Below, piece after piece: positions 4,844 to 5,731 of a DNA stretch of 5,731 nt. A program made the position numbers and the translations under genes. Position 1 is the stretch's first letter, and every line of letters starts with the position of its first letter. Origin of the DNA: Caryophanales bacterium UBA1709 (GTDB taxonomy: Bacteria > Bacillota_I > Bacilli_A > RFN20 > UBA1709). The DNA is taken from NCBI GenBank assembly GCA_002317215.1, contig DCJD01000006.1:1-5731 (forward strand), read 5' to 3'. A model generated the notes under the pieces. The model was not told the origin of the DNA and made no database searches. It saw nothing but the letters and a program-made list of their open reading frames with translations.

Positions 4844-5731
4844 CTATGCAGGAATATCTTCAATTAAAGATACTACTACACTATGAGCATTACTACTACT
4901 AAAGTTGCGGTAATAATAGATTGTAACTGTTTCACCTATTTGTTTATTTCTAATAACACTATAGATATCAGCCATACTGCTTACTTCTACATCATCAATC
5001 TTATAGATATAGTCTTTTTCTTGTACTCCATAAGTTGAATTAGTTTTAGTTACAAATACTCCAGTATAATTTTGTCTCCACATACCACTACTTGTTGAAT
5101 ATGTAGTATAAGCAACTTCAATATCTAAAGCAGTTCTTCCGTTAACATAACCATAAGTACATAACTTATTAAATACATCTTTAGCATCATTAGATGGGAT
5201 TGCAAAGCCGATTCCATCAATATCTTCTCCGACTGATTTAGCATTAACAATACCAACTAAATGACCAGTCATATCAAATAATGCTCCACCACTATTACCA
5301 GGGTTAACAGCAGCATCAACTTGTAATAAATTCATAACATAATCATCAATTTGAATTGCTCTATCTAATGCACTTATAATTCCTTTAGTAACACTTCCTC
5401 CTAAACTACCAAGAGGATTACCAATAACTAAAATATCTTGTGCTACTCTTAGATTATCGCTATCTCCAAATACTGCGTAAGTTAATGGTTTAGAAGGATT
5501 TGGAGTGATATATAATGCGGCAATATCTGCTTCAGCATCAGTCGCAACTAGACTTGCCTCATATTCATCACCATTACGTAATTTAATATAGATATTAGTT
5601 GCTCCTTCAATAACATGGTTATTAGTAATAATATAGCCAGCGCTATCGACAATAACTCCACTTCCTGCTCCTTGACTAATAGTAGTTCCATATCTTCTAT
5701 CTGTTTCTACTATTTCAACTAATATTTCAAC
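4844..5731 (-). CDS. htrA: HtrA/DegP-type serine protease, N-terminus beyond the window
   Basis: The reading frame is open from the right edge to the TAG at 4844-4846, giving the last 295 residues; the start and any membrane anchor lie outside. HtrA proteases are normally anchored outside the cytoplasmic membrane and degrade or hold misfolded proteins. Counting from the visible end, the trypsin-like domain spans about 20-190: GAGSGVIVDSAGYIITNNHV (21-40) with catalytic His39, Asp69 in EADIAAL, the segment VIGNPLGSLGGSVTKGIIS (102-120), and catalytic Ser147 in NPGNSGGAL; GIGFAIPS (173-180) closes the fold. The triad is intact. Residues about 200-290 fit one PDZ domain (GVFVTKT, EKDYIYKIDDVEVSSMADI, IGETVTIYYYRN), but the usual A-G-L-x-x-G-D pattern is replaced by TYGVQEKDY, so it is divergent. 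Met133 is an internal residue between Asp69 and Ser147 and is not a start. Confidence 0.93.
   Translation of the reverse strand, partial: VEILVEIVETDRRYGTTISQGAGSGVIVDSAGYIITNNHVIEGATNIYIKLRNGDEYEASLVATDAEADIAALYITPNPSKPLTYAVFGDSDNLRVAQDILVIGNPLGSLGGSVTKGIISALDRAIQIDDYVMNLLQVDAAVNPGNSGGALFDMTGHLVGIVNAKSVGEDIDGIGFAIPSNDAKDVFNKLCTYGYVNGRTALDIEVAYTTYSTSSGMWRQNYTGVFVTKTNSTYGVQEKDYIYKIDDVEVSSMADIYSVIRNKQIGETVTIYYYRNFSSSNAHSVVVSLIEDIPA

Noticed and set aside
4844..5335. A separate 163-residue protein starting at the ATG at 5333-5335
   Set aside because: The same frame stays open to the window edge and encodes the catalytic His and Asp of the HtrA domain upstream. The ATG is internal and would split the triad, so the true gene is 4844-5731 and partial.
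1..5731. Mobile element, CRISPR array, toxin-antitoxin or phage-defence system
   Set aside because: No transposase or integrase, no regularly spaced repeats, no terminal inverted repeats or target duplications, and no effector-like genes are visible. The tRNA genes show no partial duplicate that would mark an attachment site.

Overview
The window comes from a very AT-rich bacterial genome with short intergenic gaps, AGA-type arginine codons and Shine-Dalgarno sites of the AAGGAGG/AAGGTGAT kind. The gene families are typical of low-GC Firmicutes (MgtE, hexameric DeoD, CoaD, an RDD protein, HtrA). Tryptophan is encoded by TGG at the conserved sites I checked, and TGA is a genuine stop in coaD, so the standard bacterial code applies rather than the Mycoplasma/Spiroplasma code. 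The best guess is an uncultured, reduced-genome member of the Bacilli (RF39/Erysipelotrichia/Acholeplasma-like); this placement is inference.

Layout, left to right. Positions 24-51 hold an intrinsic terminator for leftward transcription. It follows a two-gene tRNA unit on the minus strand, tRNA-Glu(UUC) at 65-141 and tRNA-Ser(GCU) at 167-257, which has its own strong promoter at 270-298. Positions 318-4103 are a tight run of five minus-strand genes with gaps of only 4 to 20 bp, transcribed right to left: mgtE (Mg2+ channel), an RDD-family membrane protein, deoD (purine nucleoside phosphorylase), an 83-residue stand-alone domain like the middle part of the fatty acid kinase FakA, and a six-helix membrane protein of unknown function. 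A 61-bp divergent region separates mgtE from coaD (plus strand, 4165-4587). coaD ends inside a 24-nt perfect palindrome that probably serves as a terminator for both strands. A 61-residue single-helix membrane protein (minus, 4609-4794) converges on it. The right edge is the C-terminal 295 residues of an HtrA/DegP-type serine protease (minus) that runs off the window.

The five-gene run looks like an operon, but its members share no single pathway: Mg2+ uptake, purine salvage, a FakA-like domain and two membrane proteins. It looks like compact housekeeping packing. The most interesting points are the predicted leaderless starts of both mgtE and coaD from overlapping divergent promoters, the free-standing FakA-like domain in which the usual metal-site cysteine aligns with Asp, the short and slightly altered CoaD, and the HtrA with a poorly conserved PDZ region. 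I see no mobile element, CRISPR array, defence system or other clear new system in this window.
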